From positions 102,704-166,703 of the forward strand of contig NZ_FODT01000012.1 of assembly GCF_900110435.1 (NCBI RefSeq): 64,000 nucleotides of DNA, given 5' to 3'. Made by a program: the position numbers and the translations under genes. The notes below the pieces were generated by a model. The model was not told the origin of the DNA. It did no database searches and saw only the letters and a program-made list of their open reading frames with translations. This DNA is from Rhodopseudomonas pseudopalustris. GTDB taxonomy: Bacteria; Pseudomonadota; Alphaproteobacteria; Rhizobiales; Xanthobacteraceae. This document shows, in pieces, positions 61,527 to 64,000 of this stretch. Positions within the stretch are counted from its first letter, which is position 1. The number at the start of each line of letters is the position of its first letter.

Positions 61527-62405
61527 CTACGCCGTCTTCGCGGCGATCTTGTCCTGCGTGCTGGTGTCGAAGTCGCTGGCGTCGTGGCGTTCGTGGAGCT
61601 GGCTGGCGGGATCGCCGGTGACACGGTTGACGATGCGGCCGCGCTTGACCGCCGGCCGGTCGCCGATCGCCTTGGTCCAGCGCTGGACGTTTTTGTAGCT
61701 CTCGACGTCGAGGAAGCTGGCGCTGTCGCCGTATAGCAGCCCCTTGGCGAGGCCGCCGTACCACGGCCACACCGCGATGTCGGCGATCGAGTAGTCCGCG
61801 CCCGCCAGATATTCGGTCTCGGCGAGGCGGCGATCGAGCACGTCCATCTGCCGCTTCACTTCCATTGCAAAACGGTTGATCGGATATTCGTACTTCTCCG
61901 GCGCGTAGGCGTAGAAATGGCCGAAGCCGCCGCCGAGATACGGCGCGCTGCCCATCTGCCAGAACAGCCACGACAGGCACTCGGCGCGGCCGGCCGGCGT
62001 TGTCGGCAGAAACGCGCCGAACTTCTCCGCGAGATACAGCAGGATCGCGCCGGATTCGAACACGCGGATCGGCGGCGAGGCGGAGCGATCGAGCAGCGCG
62101 GGGATCTTCGAATTCGGATTGACCGCGACGAAGCCCGAACCGAACTGATCGCCGTCGCCGATCTTGATCAGCCACGCGTCGTATTCGGCGTCCTTGTGGC
62201 CGGCCGCGAGCAACTCCTCGAGCAGGATCGTGACCTTCTGGCCGTTCGGCGTCGCCAGCGAATAGAGCTGCAGCGGATGTCGGCCGACCGGCAATTCCTT
62301 GTCGTGCGTCGCGCCCGCGACCGGCCGATTGATCGACGCGAATTTGCCGCCGTTCTCCTTGTCCCAGATCCAGACTTTGGGCGGCGTGTAGGGGGCGTCG
62401 GTCAT
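61527..62405 (-). CDS. yghU: YghU-like glutathione S-transferase
   Basis: The ATG at 62405 gives 292 residues. YghU-type features: the N-terminal extension YTPPKVWIWDKENGGKFASI and the thioredoxin fold with LYSLATPNGQKVTILLEELL, which carries the Thr and Asn that contact the disulfide. The PNSKIPALLD and FESGAILLYLAEKFG segments precede the helical domain (ADYSIADIAVWPWYGGL). YghU enzymes reduce disulfide bonds of small molecules using two glutathiones. The length fits the family. Confidence 0.9.
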   Translation of the reverse strand: MTDAPYTPPKVWIWDKENGGKFASINRPVAGATHDKELPVGRHPLQLYSLATPNGQKVTILLEELLAAGHKDAEYDAWLIKIGDGDQFGSGFVAVNPNSKIPALLDRSASPPIRVFESGAILLYLAEKFGAFLPTTPAGRAECLSWLFWQMGSAPYLGGGFGHFYAYAPEKYEYPINRFAMEVKRQMDVLDRRLAETEYLAGADYSIADIAVWPWYGGLAKGLLYGDSASFLDVESYKNVQRWTKAIGDRPAVKRGRIVNRVTGDPASQLHERHDASDFDTSTQDKIAAKTA

Positions 62406-62583
62406 GCGGGGCTCCGGGCTGTGCGGACTGTCGCTGTGCGAACGGTCGCTGAGCTGACTGTCTTGGGGGCGGGAGGCAGAGATTGGCGCGTGGGCGGCAA
62501 ATGGCAAGGGGCGTGCGGGCGGGAATGCTGGCCATGCGCGGGCCATGGTCCGTCGCCGTGCCTGAACGCCTTGGGCGGGGATG

Positions 62584-63729
62584 TCAGCTCGCGCGGCGTT
62601 CGAGCTCGGGTTCGGGCTCTGGCTCGGCGTCCGACCAGGCGGTGCCGCCGCCGGCGCGCTTGGCCTTGTAGAGCGCGCGGTCGACCCGCTCCAGCAGTTG
62701 CGATGTCGAGCCGGCCGCAAGCGCGTGGTCGCTGACCAGAATGCCGGCGCTGGCGCCGATGCGAACCGGCACGTCGGACAACCGGTAAGGCATCGAGAGA
62801 TCGATCACGGCCCTGCGCGCCAGATCGAGCGCCTCGGCGCGCCCGTCGTCGCCGGCTGTGATCGACTTCAGCAGCATGAATTCGTCGCCGCCGAACCGCG
62901 CGGCGATGCCGTCAGCGCCGGTACACAAGGCCAGCCGCTTCGCGACCTGACGCAACAATTCGTCGCCGGCGTGATGACCGTGACGGTCATTGACCGATTT
63001 GAACCCGTCGAGGTCGATGGCGATGATGGTGAAAGTGCCCTCGATGGTCGCGAGCGCCTGGAGAAATGCGGCGCGGTTCGGCAGGCCGGTGAGGAAATCA
63101 TGGGTCGCCTGGCGCGCCAGGCGATGCTTGTCCTCGAGCCGCTCGACGAAGGCCTCGCTGAGATGCTTGGAGGCTTCCCGCAATGTCAGCCAGAAGAACA
63201 CCAGCATCCCGGCGCCGATCTGGTAGGCCACCTCGCTGCGCAGCAGGCCGGCGACGATGGTCGGCAGCAGCAAGGTCGCCGCGGCGGTCAGGATGATCCA
63301 GGGGCGGATCGCCGCACGCGACACCATGCCGACGCAGTAGGACATCGAGAGGCCGAACGCCAGCCAGGCGCCGGGCGCATCGTCGAGTTCGAGCGAACGA
63401 TAGGACAGTGCGCCGAGCGCGAGACCGAAGGCGCATGCGCCGGCGCCGTACATCCGCTCCCACCGCACCACATCGGCATCGGAGAATTCCGCCGCGTGAG
63501 ACTCGTAGCGCAGCAGCGCGACGATCCGGGCCGTGGCCGTCACCAGAATGAAGAACGAGATCACAGCGTAGCCCAGGTCTCCGGTGATCGTCGCGAGGAT
63601 CACCGCGCCGGTGACGGAGGTGAGGCTGATCGCCGTCACCTGCGGCAGCGAGGTGTGCAGCAGATCGACGAGCTCGCGCCGAATCCGCGGGTCGGGATGC
63701 AGGAATCTGGAGAACACCGTGTAGGGCAT
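62584..63729 (-). CDS. Membrane-anchored GGDEF diguanylate cyclase
   Basis: The ATG at 63729 gives 381 residues. Six membrane segments fill residues 30-195 (VILATITGDLGYAVISFFIL, MYGAGACAFGLALGALSY, WIILTAAATLLLPTIVAGLL). A linker helix leads to the GGDEF domain with DFLTGLPNRAAFLQAL, then DLDGFKSVNDRHGHHAGDEL and the active-site motif RFGGDEF, intact. It should make c-di-GMP. No EAL domain is fused, and no inhibitory RxxD site is clear. The end is Glu/Pro-rich (AEPEPEPELERRAS). Confidence 0.88.
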   Translation of the reverse strand: MPYTVFSRFLHPDPRIRRELVDLLHTSLPQVTAISLTSVTGAVILATITGDLGYAVISFFILVTATARIVALLRYESHAAEFSDADVVRWERMYGAGACAFGLALGALSYRSLELDDAPGAWLAFGLSMSYCVGMVSRAAIRPWIILTAAATLLLPTIVAGLLRSEVAYQIGAGMLVFFWLTLREASKHLSEAFVERLEDKHRLARQATHDFLTGLPNRAAFLQALATIEGTFTIIAIDLDGFKSVNDRHGHHAGDELLRQVAKRLALCTGADGIAARFGGDEFMLLKSITAGDDGRAEALDLARRAVIDLSMPYRLSDVPVRIGASAGILVSDHALAAGSTSQLLERVDRALYKAKRAGGGTAWSDAEPEPEPELERRAS

Positions 63730-63839
63730 TCCGGCACCATGTCGGGGAGTTCCTAACAACCAATCGCAAGTGGGTGAATTGAATGGTGCCTGGGTGTGGT
63801 ATCGTTAAGGTGAGGTGAATGCCGGATTCGGCCGCGTTT

Positions 63840-64000
63840 CAAGAACTCATGCCTTCGCATTTCCGCGGCGCATCTGCGCCCGGGCTTTGCGAGGAACGTT
63901 CCGCCCTCGAAGAAGAGGGCGTGCGGAACGCCGGACGCACGACGCGTCCGCGGCCTCGTGTGCATAGTAAAAAAGCACACGAGCGTAGTCACCACGGTCA
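63840..64000. repeat. Intergenic repeat-like sequence at window end
   Basis: CGTTCCGCCCTC and GAGGGCGTGCGGAACG form a large inverted repeat around GAAGAA, and the following GCGTCCGCGGCCTCGTGTGC region has the look of a repeated element of this lineage, which often gives false small proteins beginning MHTRPRTRRASGVPHALFF. I call it a repeat from memory, not by a search. Confidence 0.45.

Noticed and set aside
60184..62535. 783-codon leftward frame over secreted protein, MOSC and GST genes
   Set aside because: It crosses several well supported genes on both strands and has shadow composition.
63753..63995. 80-codon leftward frame
   Set aside because: The MHTRPRTRR...GVPHALFF type of sequence is a recurrent false protein from an intergenic repeat.

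Overview
The window is GC-rich, dense, alphaproteobacterial DNA. Gene content and order of the right half (pgsA, hdaA, ppk, ppx/gppA, bestrophin, rnd, selO, aspS, maeB) and two dispersed intergenic repeat families point to the Nitrobacteraceae (Bradyrhizobiaceae), most likely a Rhodopseudomonas- or Bradyrhizobium-like host. This assignment is by recognition of proteins, not by a database search.

Region 1 (1 to about 31,000) is the right part of a podovirus-type prophage. It runs from a replication module (winged-helix protein end, small protein, a PrimPol/PriCT-2/AAA helicase and an iteron-like array at 2918-3090), through a leftward early operon (4955 to 3680) of tiny overlapping genes around a phage-encoded sliding clamp homologue, to terminase small subunit, a RyR-domain cassette, two paralogous tail fibres, a lysis module (membrane-anchored muramidase-like protein and a three-TM holin) and terminase large subunit. 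The morphogenesis operon follows: portal, scaffold, major capsid protein, head protein, adaptor, tail stabiliser, GNAT acetyltransferase and four ejection/internal virion proteins. Two leftward genes including an HTH regulator, a tail-lysozyme-domain protein and a last small gene complete it. No integrase is visible, so the other end and the recombinase probably lie left of the window. A short intergenic motif built from TATGTC and TTGTATGC recurs at phage transcription-unit borders.

Region 2 (about 31,000 to 64,000) is host chromosome. The prophage abuts pgsA (31,044), where an 11-bp inverted repeat and a promoter-like sequence sit at the junction. Then come replication control (hdaA), polyphosphate metabolism (ppk, ppx), an anion channel and RNase D, SelO, aspartyl-tRNA synthetase, malic enzyme with a phosphotransacetylase-like domain, DoxX, a DHFR-like reductase, a polysaccharide deacetylase and an L,D-transpeptidase (cell envelope), CreA, small secreted proteins, an M20 deacylase, a PaaI-type thioesterase, a GNAT protein, a UPF0391 membrane protein, a Sel1-repeat protein, the Kup potassium transporter, a CPBP-family membrane protein, MOSC and YghU-like GST proteins and a GGDEF diguanylate cyclase. 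Two families of dispersed palindromic repeats lie between these genes; several copies provide the stop codon of the upstream gene.

I see no CRISPR array, no rRNA or tRNA gene and no complete insertion sequence. The most interesting items are the phage origin/iteron region, the leftward clamp operon, the shared phage motif, the RyR cassette, the pgsA junction and the stop-codon repeats. I do not see a clearly new defence or biosynthetic system.
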